A stretch of 64,000 nucleotides of DNA from Pseudomonadota bacterium (lineage in GTDB: Bacteria > Pseudomonadota > Gammaproteobacteria > Steroidobacterales > Steroidobacteraceae), in the NCBI GenBank assembly GCA_037200975.1, contig JBBCGI010000001.1, positions 2,666,001-2,730,000 on the forward strand, read 5' to 3'. The position numbers and the translations under genes are program-made. This document shows, piece by piece, positions 26,658 to 34,992 of the stretch. Positions within the stretch are counted from its first letter, which is position 1. Each line of letters begins with the position of its first letter. The notes below the pieces were generated by a model, which was given only the letters and a program-made list of their open reading frames with translations, was not told the origin of the DNA and did not search any database.

Positions 26658-26742
26658 CTCGCTGGTGAATCAACGCCAATCTGCAAAAAGGCGGCCGATA
26701 TGCGGCTCTTATCTCGGCTTGAGTCCCGCCTACCATCACCTC

Positions 26743-27258
26743 ATGGGCAAGGACGTCACCGATCCGCTGGCCGAAATCGCCGGCCGCATTCTTGTCGTAC
26801 GTGGGCAGCGGGTTTTGCTGGATGCCGATCTCGCGCAGCTCTACGGCGTTTCTACCAAGGCCTTCAATCAGGCTGTGCGTCGCAATCGCGTCCGGTTCCC
26901 CGGAGATTTCTTGATCGACCTTACAAATCAGGAAGTTGCGTCTTTAAGGTCACAATTTGTGACCTTAAAGACTGGACGGGGAGAGCATCGAAAGTATCGG
27001 CAGCTTGCCTTTACTGAGCACGGCGCGATCATGGCCGCGACGATTCTCAACAGTCCCCGCGCGGAACAGATGAGCGTCTACGTGGTCCGTGCATTCGTGA
27101 AGTTGCGCGAGTCGCTGGCGGCGCATACCGTTCTGGCGCGCGAACTCGCCACGCTCAAGAGCCGTGTCGATACGCTCGACGACGACACTCGCAGTCAATT
27201 CGACCAAGTGTACGAGGCGATTCTCGGGTTGATGAGCCCGGCAGCGAAGAAGCAGTAG
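26743..27258 (+). CDS. ORF6N-domain protein, copy 1
   Basis: 171 aa. The ORF6N domain, known from phage antirepressor-like proteins, covers the first 110 residues: ILVVRGQRVLLDADLAQLYG, VSTKAFNQAVRRN, FPGDFLIDLT and FTEHGAIMAATILNSPRA. A helical C-terminus follows and ends AAKKQ. The ATG at 26743 is used because the matching start in copy 2 has the same local context. The codons for SLRSQFVTLK contain a near-perfect 31-nt palindrome (26941-26971). EVE-HNH sequence flanks it on both sides. Confidence 0.85.
   Translation: MGKDVTDPLAEIAGRILVVRGQRVLLDADLAQLYGVSTKAFNQAVRRNRVRFPGDFLIDLTNQEVASLRSQFVTLKTGRGEHRKYRQLAFTEHGAIMAATILNSPRAEQMSVYVVRAFVKLRESLAAHTVLARELATLKSRVDTLDDDTRSQFDQVYEAILGLMSPAAKKQ
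26941..26971. repeat. In-gene palindrome, 15-bp arms
   Basis: Two perfect 15-bp arms (TCTTTAAGGTCACAA and TTGTGACCTTAAAGA) flank one central base inside ORF6N copy 1. Related palindromes with different but mutually compensated arms lie at the same codon position in the other ORF6N copies and scraps. Confidence 0.9.
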
Positions 27259-27262
27259 TCGC

Positions 27263-27716
27263 CATGCGACGCGCCGGGCGACATCATCTTCTCCTTCCGC
27301 GACACGCGCATCGTTGCGCTCGGCATCGCGCGCTCCTATTGCTACGAGAGCCCGAAGCCGACGGAGTTCGGCACGGCCGGCAGCTACTGGGAGGCGATCG
27401 GCTGGAAGATAGACGTGAGCTTTCACGAGCTGGACAACCGCATCCACCCCAAGAGCCACATCAGCGAGCTGCGCGGCCTGCTGCCGGAGAAGTACTCACC
27501 GCTGCGTGCCAACGGCGACGGACTGCAGAGCGTGTACCTGGCCGAAGTCGGCCGGCCGTTCGCCGCGGCGCTGTTCCGTCTCATCGGCGGCGAAGCCAAC
27601 AAGGTTGCGGATGTCGCGAAGGAAGGCGTAACGGACATGAGCCCATCGCGGGGGTCGGATCTCGAGCGATGGGAGGAGGCTGCAGTGCCAAATTTGCGCA
27701 AAGACACCGAAAAGCT
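27263..27716 (+). pseudogene. EVE-HNH gene fragment 2 (middle part)
   Basis: The sequence closely matches the intact gene from the APGDIIFSF codons to DLERWEE and then more loosely to about RKDTEKL. It has no EVE start and no HNH domain. Its left end lies directly after the stop codon of ORF6N copy 1, with a small deletion at the join, and its right end precedes ORF6N copy 2 by about 40 nt. The segment is open in frame but lacks the family's start and catalytic parts, so it is treated as a remnant that forms a cassette border. Confidence 0.85.
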
Positions 27717-27754
27717 GCTCATGTCTCGCAGCGCGTCCGACCTACCATCACCGC

Positions 27755-28270
27755 ATGGGCAAGGACGCCATCAATCCATTGGCCGATGTCGCCAGCCGCA
27801 TTCTCGTCGTACGCGGTCATCGGGTAATGCTGGATGCTGATCTGGCGCGGCTCTATGGCGTTTCGACCAAAGCTTTCAATCAGGCTGTCCGGCGCAATCG
27901 CAGCCGCTTCCCGGGAGATTTTCTGTTCGAGCTGACAAATCAGGAAGTTGCGCGTTCAAGGTCACAATCTGTGACCTTGAACAGCGGGCGCGGATCCAAC
28001 GTCAAATACCTGCCAATGGCCTTTACCGAACATGGCGCCATCATGGCCGCGACAATTCTCAATAGCCCGCGCGCTGAGCAGATGAGCGTCTACGTCGTTC
28101 GCGCTTTCGTGAAAATACGAGAGTCGCTGGCGGCGCACACGGTGCTGGCGCGAGACCTCGCCACGCTCAAGAGCCGCGTCGATACGCTCGACGCTGATAC
28201 TCGCAATCAGTTCGAACAGCTGTACGAGGCGATCCTGGGATTGATGAGCCCGGCGGCAAAGAAGCAGTAG
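27755..28270 (+). CDS. ORF6N-domain protein, copy 2
   Basis: 171 aa, the same length as copy 1 and highly similar along its whole length (ILVVRGHRVMLDADLARLYG, FTEHGAIMAATILNSPRA, end AAKKQ). The main differences are at the N-terminus and around SRSQSVTLNSGRGSNVKY, where the in-gene palindrome lies (27954-27982). Upstream, CCTACCATCACC precedes the ATG in both copies, so the duplication includes the leader. It is probably a DNA-binding or antirepressor-like protein. The target is unknown. Confidence 0.85.
   Translation: MGKDAINPLADVASRILVVRGHRVMLDADLARLYGVSTKAFNQAVRRNRSRFPGDFLFELTNQEVARSRSQSVTLNSGRGSNVKYLPMAFTEHGAIMAATILNSPRAEQMSVYVVRAFVKIRESLAAHTVLARDLATLKSRVDTLDADTRNQFEQLYEAILGLMSPAAKKQ
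27954..27982. repeat. In-gene palindrome, 13-bp arms
   Basis: GTTCAAGGTCACA and TGTGACCTTGAAC flank a 3-nt centre inside ORF6N copy 2. Compared with copy 1, the change T to C in one arm is matched by A to G in the other. Confidence 0.88.
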
Positions 28271-28592
28271 TCGGCACATGCGCGCCGGCAGCTACTGGGA
28301 GGCGATCGGCTGGAAGATAGACGTGAACTTTCGCGAGCTGGACAACCGCATCCACCCCAAGAGCCACATCGGCGAACTGCGCGGCCTGCTGCCGGAGAAG
28401 TACTCACCGCTGCGCGCCAACGGCGACGGACTGCAGAGCGTATACCGGGCCGAAGTCGGCCGGCCGTTTGCCGCGGCGCTGTTCCGTCTCATCGGCGGCG
28501 AAGCCAACAAGGTTGCGGATGTCGCGAAGGAAGTCGATCGCGCGGGGCAGTTGAGCTACCCGATAGCCGATCTCGAACTCGTCACTTGGTGA
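28271..28592 (+). pseudogene. EVE-HNH gene fragment 3 (middle part)
   Basis: The match to the intact gene runs from the GTAGSYW codons to AEQLS and continues weakly to a stop at 28592. It begins right at the stop codon of ORF6N copy 2, in the same way that fragment 2 follows ORF6N copy 1. Start and HNH domain are absent. The remaining 100 nt before the KilA-N gene show no gene. Confidence 0.83.
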
Positions 28593-28692
28593 CGACGCCG
28601 AATTGCGAATTTCTCGCCGATGAGACGAGATTTGTGTGTGGCGCTTTCGAAGTGCGGCCTGCAACCTGCTACGTCGATGAACAAGGAAGTTC

Positions 28693-29547
28693 ATGGCCAA
28701 GCGGAAGCAAACCACGATCGATGTTCGAGGCACTTCCATTGCCATTCTGTCGCGGAAGCATGCCGATTTCATCAGCTTGACCGACATTGCACGGCACAAA
28801 GACAGCGAAAGAACCGACTACATCATCCAGAACTGGATGCGGAGTCGGAACACGATCGAATTCCTTGGGATATGGGAGAAGCTCAACAACCCGGATTTTA
28901 ATCCCATCGAATTCGATGGGATTAGAAAACAGGCGGGGCTCAACAGTTTCGTCCTTACCGCTCGGCAGTGGATTGCGAAGGCAGGCGCCATCGGCATTGT
29001 CTCGCAGCCAGGGCGCTACGGGGGCACCTTCGCCCACAAAGACATTGCTTTTGAATTCGCCTCTTGGATCTCGGTGGAGTTCAAGCTCTACCTCATCAAA
29101 GAGTTTCAGCGCCTCAAGGAAGACGAAGGCCGCCGAATGTCACTGGCCTGGAATCTCAATCGCACGCTCTCGAAGCTCAACTACCGGATCCACACCGACG
29201 CCGTCAAAGCGCACCTCGTGCCGCTTGAAGTCACGCCTGCGCAGGCGGCAACGACGTACGCAAACGAGGCAGACGTACTCAACGTTGCGCTCTTTGGCCG
29301 AACCGCGAAGCAGTGGCGAGACGCGAACCCTGAACTCGACGGCAACATGCGCGACCATGCCACCATCGAGCAATTGCTGGTCTTGGCAAACATCGAAGGT
29401 ATGAACGCCGAGTTCATCCACATGAAGCTAACGCAAGGAGATCGGCTCAAACGGCTCAATGCTATCGCCATCCGTCAGATGCAGACGCTGACGCTTGGAC
29501 AGGGGGCGCTCCGTGCCCTGCAGGAAATGGAGCAAGCCAAAGAGTGA
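28693..29547 (+). CDS. KilA-N-domain protein
   Basis: 284 aa. The KilA-N domain occupies the first ~115 residues: TSIAILSRKHADFISLTDIA, IIQNWMRSRNTIEFLGIWE, and RYGGTFAHKDIAFEFASWIS. This DNA-binding fold is found in phage and viral regulators. The C-terminal half is helical and includes ADVLNVALFGRTAKQWRD, common in chromosomal KilA-N proteins. AAGGAAG lies upstream of the ATG. It is a single-gene cassette between EVE-HNH fragments 3 and 4. Confidence 0.87.
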   Translation: MAKRKQTTIDVRGTSIAILSRKHADFISLTDIARHKDSERTDYIIQNWMRSRNTIEFLGIWEKLNNPDFNPIEFDGIRKQAGLNSFVLTARQWIAKAGAIGIVSQPGRYGGTFAHKDIAFEFASWISVEFKLYLIKEFQRLKEDEGRRMSLAWNLNRTLSKLNYRIHTDAVKAHLVPLEVTPAQAATTYANEADVLNVALFGRTAKQWRDANPELDGNMRDHATIEQLLVLANIEGMNAEFIHMKLTQGDRLKRLNAIAIRQMQTLTLGQGALRALQEMEQAKE

Positions 29548-29556
29548 GCGCAAGCG

Positions 29557-29998
29557 AGCTGGACAACCGCATCCATCCCAAGAGCCACATCGACGAGCTG
29601 CGTCGCCTGCTGCCGGAGAAGTACTCACCGCTGCGCATCAACGGCGACGGACTGCAGAGCGTGTACCACGCCTAAGTCGGCCGGCCGTTCGCCGCGGCGC
29701 TGTTCCGTCTCATCGGCGGCGAAGCCAACAAGGTTGCGGATGTCGCGAAGGAAGTCGATCGCGCGGAGCAGTTGAGCCCATCGCGGGAGCCGGATCTCGA
29801 GCGATGGGAGGAGCGCGTTGAACACGACATTCGCGAGGATTCAAAGATTCCCGACACCCAGCGCGAAGCCATCATCCAGGCGCGCGTGGGGCAGGGGAGA
29901 TTTCGCGCCAACGTGCAGGGAGTCGAGCGCGCGTGTCGGGTGACGAAGGTAGAGCGGCTGGAGCATTTGGTCGCGAGCCATGAGCGGGATAACACGAG
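29557..29998 (+). pseudogene. EVE-HNH gene fragment 4 (centre to start of HNH)
   Basis: Near-identical to the intact gene from ELDNRIHPKSH through the first HNH segment (CRVTK...LEHLVASH), then broken by a short deletion. A TAA stop interrupts the frame at about 29672 (codons reading VYHA-stop). The long stretch of near identity with 25979-26380 suggests recent duplication or gene conversion. It follows the KilA-N stop by 9 nt. Confidence 0.87.
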
Positions 29999-30102
29999 CT
30001 TTCTAATCCCGTCGAATTCGACGAGTTAAGACGGCGTTTCCGCGCATTCGCATACGATTTCCGCGTGGGCGCAGCGAACGAGGAGCGGCATAGTCTTCGC
30101 AG

Positions 30103-30433
30103 ATGTCGAATACGCCCACGGACGCCACATCCGAAATCACCACACGAATCATGAACATCCGTGGCCAGCGTGTGATGCTCGACTCTGACTTGGCAGTGGT
30201 CTATGGCGTGTCGACTCGTCGGTTCAACGAACAAGTGCGCCGGAATGAGGCCCCGCTTCCCCGCTGATTTCAGCTTTGAGCTTTCAGATCAGGAGGTTGA
30301 AAACTTGAAGTCGCAATTTGCGACATCAAGTTGGATGACCGGCGCTCATGGCGGACGTCGAAAGCGACCACGCGTATTCACGGAGTACGGCGCCATCATG
30401 GCGGCGAGCATTCTCAACAGTCCGCGTGCGGTG
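30103..30433 (+). pseudogene. ORF6N-domain protein, copy 3, frameshifted and truncated
   Basis: The first frame reads MSNTPTDATSEITTRIMNIR through YGVSTRRFNEQVRRNEA and then stops. The continuation (RFPADFSFELSDQEVENLKS, ending TEYGAIMAASILNSPRA) is in another frame after an indel near 30250. It ends abruptly at SPRA and runs into EVE-HNH fragment 5. A 31-nt palindrome with one mismatch (30303-30333) lies at the same codon position as in copies 1 and 2. Confidence 0.85.
30303..30333. repeat. In-gene palindrome in ORF6N copy 3
   Basis: AACTTGAAGTCGCAA and TTGCGACATCAAGTT flank one central base, with a single mismatch in 15 pairs. The arms differ from those of copies 1 and 2 but still pair with each other. 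Confidence 0.85.
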
Positions 30434-30466
30434 CTGAACGTTGCCATATTCTCCGAAGGACAATAG
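30434..30466 (+). pseudogene. EVE-HNH gene fragment 5 (11 C-terminal codons)
   Basis: The codons VLNVAIFSEGQ match VNVGVFSEGQ near the C-terminus of the intact EVE-HNH protein and are followed by a stop. The fragment is fused in frame to the truncated ORF6N copy 3. It is short, but the SEGQ match at a cassette border fits the pattern of the other fragments. Confidence 0.65.
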
Positions 30467-30503
30467 CCAGTCCGACGTTTGCGACGGGCAAGCCCGCCAG
30501 CGC

Positions 30504-31409
30504 TCAGGATGCGATGCCGGATTTTCCGAGCCGAAACCGCATCGCGGCGATTCCCAGGATGAAATAGCCGAGGCACACGACGCTGGCCTCGGGTCCTTGC
30601 GCACCACCCGTCAGCCAGAGCGGTCCCCCCGGTTGCATATCGACCAACAGCGCGGGAATTCCCACGTCGAGCCCCGTGACCGGCAGGCCAAAGCCGACGG
30701 CCAGCAACCAGTTCCAGCCGGCGTGCCAACCCATGATCCCCAACACGCTGCGCGTGCGCAGCACCCAGGCGCAGGCAAACAACGCGAAGAGAAACGTGCC
30801 GATGGTCACGAGCCAGTGCTGACCGCGACCGAAGTGCAGCAGCGAAAAGAGCGCCGAGCTCACGACGACCGCGATGGGCAGGTTGAATTTCTTCGCAAGC
30901 ACCGACAGCAACCAGCCACGGAACAGGATTTCTTCGACACTCGCCTGCAGCGCGAACGTAAACAACAGCAGCACGATCGGCACGAGAAACGCGGGTTGAG
31001 AAAACACGGGCGCCACCGCCACGAGCTGCAACCCGCCGCTGATCCACATGATCAAGACGATCCCGGATATTCCCGCGAGTCCGAACGCGTGGCCGCGAAG
31101 GAAATCGCGCATCCTGTGCTCGCCTCGAATGCCAATGCTCTCGATGGTTCGCCGCTCCACGAAGCGCACCCACGCCAGCAACACGAGGAGCAGGAAACTG
31201 AATGGCACCAGCGTGAACGCCACCAGCGCGGTCGGATCAAGCGGATTTCCTTCCGCACTCATGTTGACGAATTTTGCGATCAACCCGTCGCCGAGCAGTG
31301 CCGTGGCGATCACGAACACCAGCAACAGGAATGGCGCGAGTGCGCCCCAGGGAATCCAGCCGCGCGCAGGCGGTGCCAGATATACGTCCTGAGCTTTTAG
31401 AAATGCCAT
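30504..31409 (-). CDS. CPBP-family intramembrane glutamic protease (CAAX-like)
   Basis: 301 aa with about eight hydrophobic segments. The diagnostic motif VEEILFRG (EExxxR) lies near residue 160, followed by LLHFGRG and GWHAGWNWLL, which supply the other conserved histidine and asparagine. These enzymes cut within membranes; some bacterial members mature bacteriocins or give immunity. The ATG at 31409 has GAAGG eight bases upstream; a GTG nine bases before it is less likely. It is encoded opposite to its neighbours and lies between EVE-HNH fragments 5 and 6. Confidence 0.88.
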   Translation of the reverse strand: MAFLKAQDVYLAPPARGWIPWGALAPFLLLVFVIATALLGDGLIAKFVNMSAEGNPLDPTALVAFTLVPFSFLLLVLLAWVRFVERRTIESIGIRGEHRMRDFLRGHAFGLAGISGIVLIMWISGGLQLVAVAPVFSQPAFLVPIVLLLFTFALQASVEEILFRGWLLSVLAKKFNLPIAVVVSSALFSLLHFGRGQHWLVTIGTFLFALFACAWVLRTRSVLGIMGWHAGWNWLLAVGFGLPVTGLDVGIPALLVDMQPGGPLWLTGGAQGPEASVVCLGYFILGIAAMRFRLGKSGIAS

Positions 31410-31483
31410 CGAACGCACCTTCGTTTATTGATGCACGAAGGCTAACAGCTCCGCTCCCTCGCGCACTAGGTCACCCAACTCGC

Positions 31484-31550
31484 GTATGTGTGTTCTCGGA
31501 AGGATGGCGCGCCTTTCTTGAATACCATCGCGAAACGTACTTCGGATGTC
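31484..31550 (+). pseudogene. EVE-HNH gene fragment 6 (C-terminal codons)
   Basis: The codons VCVFSEGWRAFLEYHRETYF match the end of the intact protein (VGVFSEGQRVFLNYHRENVL) but are more divergent than the other fragments. The fragment lies between the protease gene and the NYN gene and is the rightmost trace of the repeated gene. Confidence 0.72.
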
Positions 31551-31582
31551 ACGTAGCCGTCCGTAGTGACAGAGCTGAATCT

Positions 31583-32305
31583 ATGCTCAACCCACAAGAA
31601 TCCAGCGGCACCCTCGCCATCCTCATTGACGCCGACAATGCGAGCCCGGCCATCGTCAAAGGTTTGGTAGACGAGGTTGCAAAGCTAGGCCGTGCCACGG
31701 TTCGCCGAATCTACGGTGATTGGACTACGCCGAATTTGGGTTCGTGGAAAGAAGCGTTGCTGGAGCATTCGATCCAGCCCATCCAGCAGTTCGCATACAC
31801 CAAAGGCAAGAACGCGACCGACAGCAGCCTCATCATCGATGCAATGGACCTGCTGTATGCCGGCAATCTCGATGGCTTCTGCATCGTGTCGAGTGACAGC
31901 GACTTCACGCGGCTGGCTTCGCGGCTCAAGGAGTCAGGCAGGCGCGTCTACGGTTTTGGAGAGAAGAAGACACCGCGGCCGTTCGTTGCCGCTTGCGACC
32001 GGTTCATCTACACCGAGATTTTCACCTCGGTAGAGGGCCAGGCACCGCGCCGGCAATCAGCGGCGGAGCTGGACCGTAATCAGCGCTTCATAGATTTGGT
32101 GGGTGGCGCCGTAGATGACGCATCGGAGGATAGTGGCTGGGCTCACTTGAGCGCAGTGGGTGGCATACTGAATAAGAAAGAGCCGGATTTCGATTCCCGC
32201 AATTACGGCTATTCAAAGCTGAGCGATCTGCTCGAAGCATCGAATCACTTTGAGTTGCGTCGTCAGGACAAAGTCGTCTCGGTCAGGCGAGTGAAAGGCG
32301 CCTGA
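31583..32305 (+). CDS. NYN-domain protein with C-terminal LOTUS/OST-HTH domain
   Basis: 240 aa. The NYN domain, a PIN-like nuclease fold of the LabA type, covers about residues 10-145: LAILIDADNASPA, KNATDSSLIIDAMDLLY and CIVSSDSDFTRLA hold the acidic residues of the metal site. The C-terminal ~70 residues (GWAHLSAVGGILNKKEPDFD, YGYSKLSDLLEAS) match the OST-HTH/LOTUS RNA-binding domain. This pairing suggests RNA cleavage or RNA silencing. The ATG at 31583 is chosen because the conserved domain starts right after it. Confidence 0.87.
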   Translation: MLNPQESSGTLAILIDADNASPAIVKGLVDEVAKLGRATVRRIYGDWTTPNLGSWKEALLEHSIQPIQQFAYTKGKNATDSSLIIDAMDLLYAGNLDGFCIVSSDSDFTRLASRLKESGRRVYGFGEKKTPRPFVAACDRFIYTEIFTSVEGQAPRRQSAAELDRNQRFIDLVGGAVDDASEDSGWAHLSAVGGILNKKEPDFDSRNYGYSKLSDLLEASNHFELRRQDKVVSVRRVKGA

Positions 32306-32513
32306 TAAAAGAGTCTCATCCAAATTCCCTCTTCAGGCGGCCACGCTACGTTTCTGCCCATTCACACTCGATAGCGGTCTGTGCGCCGAACAGAATTACG
32401 GGCATCGTTATCTCCATGGTAAGCGTCCGGTCTGGGCACACTCTTGAGATCGATCGCGTCGACGCATGATGGGGCGATGAGTGGCACGGAGGTCGTGTCC
32501 ACTTGGAGCCCAG

Positions 32514-32927
32514 ATGGACACTTCGAGCAAGAGTGAGCAAGGCGGCAAGCGTCAGTTTCGATCAGTGCAAGAGAAGCTGCGGATTGTCGAAGAAGCGAGC
32601 CGGCCTGGTGCGTCGGTTGCGGCGGTGGCGCTTCGTAACGGCGTGAACGCCAACCTGGTGTTTGGATGGCGACGACTGCACCGGCGCGGATTGCTCGAGC
32701 GCCAGCGCGAGATGGGGCCGCGGCTGCTGCCGGTGAAGGTGACGATGCCGACGCTGACGCCGAGCGAGCGGGCAACGGCACCGGCGACGACGCGCGCCAA
32801 GGTTCCCGCAGCGCAGACTCCCATCTGTGTCGAGATCGCGTTCGCGGGCGCCGTGAGCGTGCGATTACACGGCGAGATCCCGCCCGCGACGCTCACCCAC
32901 ATCCTCGAGTGGGCTTCTCGTCGATGA
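32514..32927 (+). CDS. tnpA: IS66 TnpA
   Basis: 137 aa. The N-terminal helix-turn-helix (KLRIVEEASRPGASVAAVAL, then NANLVFGWRR) matches the small DNA-binding OrfA of IS66. The ATG follows GGAG by five bases. The stop overlaps the tnpB start as ATGA. Confidence 0.9.
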   Translation: MDTSSKSEQGGKRQFRSVQEKLRIVEEASRPGASVAAVALRNGVNANLVFGWRRLHRRGLLERQREMGPRLLPVKVTMPTLTPSERATAPATTRAKVPAAQTPICVEIAFAGAVSVRLHGEIPPATLTHILEWASRR

Positions 32928-33271
32928 TCGCGCTGCCGGCGGGAGTGAAGGTGTGGCTGGCCGCCGGCGCCACTGACATGCGTAAAGGGTTCGACGGCCT
33001 TGCTGCAAGCGTGCAGGAGCAACTCGCCGAGGATCCGTTCTCCGGACAGCTGTTTGTGTTTCGTGGCCGAGCGGGCGATCGGGTGAAGATCCTGTGGTGG
33101 AGCGGTGATGGGATGTGTCTTTTTGCCAAACGACTTGAGCGCGGCCGGTTCGTATGGCCGCAGGCAACCCATGGCTCGGTCAACTTGACCGGCGCGCAGC
33201 TGTCGATGCTGCTGGAAGGGATCGACTGGCGGCGTATCGAGCGCACGTACGAGCCGACGCTGGCGGTGTGA
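32924..33271 (+). CDS. tnpB: IS66 TnpB
   Basis: 115 aa, the normal length for this family. Conserved stretches TDMRKGFDGLA, GRAGDRVKILWW and GDGMCLFAKRLERGRF are present. TnpB is needed for IS66 transposition, but its biochemical role is not settled. Its start is coupled to tnpA by a 4-nt overlap. Confidence 0.93.
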   Translation: MIALPAGVKVWLAAGATDMRKGFDGLAASVQEQLAEDPFSGQLFVFRGRAGDRVKILWWSGDGMCLFAKRLERGRFVWPQATHGSVNLTGAQLSMLLEGIDWRRIERTYEPTLAV

Positions 33272-33316
33272 TAAGTAGTTAGCCACTGTCGATCGGGTGC
33301 GGTATCATGCGCACCC

Positions 33317-34837
33317 ATGGCGCTCACACGCGAGCAACTGCCGAAGGATCTCGAGACTCTCACGACCTTCGCGCTCACCCAGGCACTCGAGCTCGAGAAG
33401 CTGCGCTTCGAGATCGCGGTGCTCAAGCGCCAGAAGTACGGCCGATCCTCAGAACAAGCCGACCGGGAGCTCTTGCAGATGCAGCTTCGGCTCGAGGATC
33501 TGGAGTCGCAGCTCGCCGCCCGTCCCGCGCACACGCAACCGCCCCCGAAGGAGCCGGCGGTCAAGCCCGTGCGCCGGCCGCTTCCCGAGCATCTGCCGCG
33601 CGAGTCGATCGTGCACGAGAGCGCCTGCGCCTGCCCGGAGTGCGGCGGCGCGCTGCGCCCCGCAGGCGAAGACGTCGCCGAGATGATCGAGTGGATCTCG
33701 GAGCGCTACAAAGTCATCCGTCACGTGCGGCCGAAGTTCTCGTGCGTGAAGTGCGAGAAGCTCGTGCAGGCACCGGCTCCTGCTCGTCCGATTGCCCGAG
33801 GCCTTGCCGGTCCCGGGATGCTCGCACACGTCCTGGTATCCAAGTATGCCGATCATCTGCCGCTGTATCGGCAGAGCCAGATCTTTGCCCGCGATGGGAT
33901 CGATCTGGACCGTTCAACGCTCGCCGACTGGGTCGGAGGCGCAAGCGAGTTGCTCTCGCCGCTCCTCGAGGCACTGGGCCGCTACGTGTTGTCGGCCGAG
34001 AAGCTGCACGCCGACGACACGCCGGTGCCGGTTCTGGCCCCTGGTCGTGGCACGACCAAGCAAGGACGGCTGTGGACTTACGTGCGCGATGATCGGCCTG
34101 CCGGATCCACAGAGCCGCCAGCGGTGCTCATGCGCTACTCGCCGGATCGTAAAGCCGAGCGGCCCAACGCTCACCTAACTACGTTCGTCGGAGTCCTGCA
34201 GGCCGACGGATATGCCGGGTTCAAGGGACTGTACGACCGACCCAAAGATCCGCTGATCGAGGCGGCTTGCTGGGCGCACGCGCGGCGCAAGTTCTTCGAC
34301 TTGCACGCCGCGAACGGCTCTCCCGTCGCCGCCGAAGCGCTCGCGCGCATCGGCGAACTCTACGCAATCGAGGATGAGATCCGAGGCTCGCCGCCCGATC
34401 AACGTCGAGAAGTACGCCAGGCCCGCGCCGGTCCCGCACTCCACGCCTTGCACGCCTGGCTGCACGAGCAGTTGTCGAAGGTCGCCCAGAAGAGCCAGTT
34501 CGCGCTCGCGATCCGTTACACGCTCTCGCGCTGGACGGCGCTCACGCGTTATCGCGACGACGGGCGCATCGAGATCGACAACAACGCGGCGGAGCGATCC
34601 TTGCGCACGGTCGCGCTCGGGCGCAAGAACTGGCTCTTTGCCGGCTGCGATGATGGCGGCGAGCGTGCTGCCGGGATCTACTCGCTCATCGCGACCGCGC
34701 AGCTCAACAGCTTGAACATCGAGGCGTATCTGCGCTACCTGTTCGAACGCCTGCCCGAGCATCCGATCAACCACGTCGATGAACTCCTGCCATGGGCCAT
34801 CGCCGCCGAACTACCTGAGCTCAAGCTCGCCGCCTGA
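33317..34837 (+). CDS. tnpC: IS66 transposase TnpC
   Basis: 506 aa, full length. An N-terminal leucine-zipper-like coiled coil (LEKLRFEIAVLKRQKYG) is followed by a zinc-finger-like segment (CACPECGGALRP, CVKC). The DDE catalytic core includes LHADDTPVPV (first D), LQADGYAGF (second D) and NNAAERSLR (the E helix). It is the catalytic transposase of the element. Confidence 0.95.
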   Translation: MALTREQLPKDLETLTTFALTQALELEKLRFEIAVLKRQKYGRSSEQADRELLQMQLRLEDLESQLAARPAHTQPPPKEPAVKPVRRPLPEHLPRESIVHESACACPECGGALRPAGEDVAEMIEWISERYKVIRHVRPKFSCVKCEKLVQAPAPARPIARGLAGPGMLAHVLVSKYADHLPLYRQSQIFARDGIDLDRSTLADWVGGASELLSPLLEALGRYVLSAEKLHADDTPVPVLAPGRGTTKQGRLWTYVRDDRPAGSTEPPAVLMRYSPDRKAERPNAHLTTFVGVLQADGYAGFKGLYDRPKDPLIEAACWAHARRKFFDLHAANGSPVAAEALARIGELYAIEDEIRGSPPDQRREVRQARAGPALHALHAWLHEQLSKVAQKSQFALAIRYTLSRWTALTRYRDDGRIEIDNNAAERSLRTVALGRKNWLFAGCDDGGERAAGIYSLIATAQLNSLNIEAYLRYLFERLPEHPINHVDELLPWAIAAELPELKLAA

Positions 34838-34992
34838 TCGCGTGTCAATGCGCCCAGACCGGACGCTTACTCTCCATGCCCACCGGACCGGCTGAAGCAT
34901 CGTTTCCTGACGATTTCGTCCTCGCGGAAGATGGAAGCGCTGGAGCGATCCGTTGCCGCACTTGATGCGGATATTCGCAGGCGCCCTTTGTC

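Larger units (their letters stand above)
32419..34870 (+). mobile_element. IS66-family insertion sequence, complete
   Basis: The element is 2452 bp. The left end begins GTAAGCGTCCGGTCTGGGC and the right end is its perfect 19-nt reverse complement. It carries the standard tnpA, tnpB and tnpC genes in order on the plus strand, all with open frames. Ends, genes and target duplication are all intact, so it may still be mobile. It landed just downstream of the NYN gene, in sequence where no gene is now evident (traces of a short coiled frame remain at 34890-34990). Confidence 0.93.
32411..34878. repeat. 8-bp target-site duplication around the IS66 element
   Basis: TCTCCATG occurs at 32411-32418 and again at 34871-34878, directly outside the two terminal inverted repeats. 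IS66 elements characteristically duplicate 8 bp, so this marks a simple, intact insertion. Confidence 0.92.
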
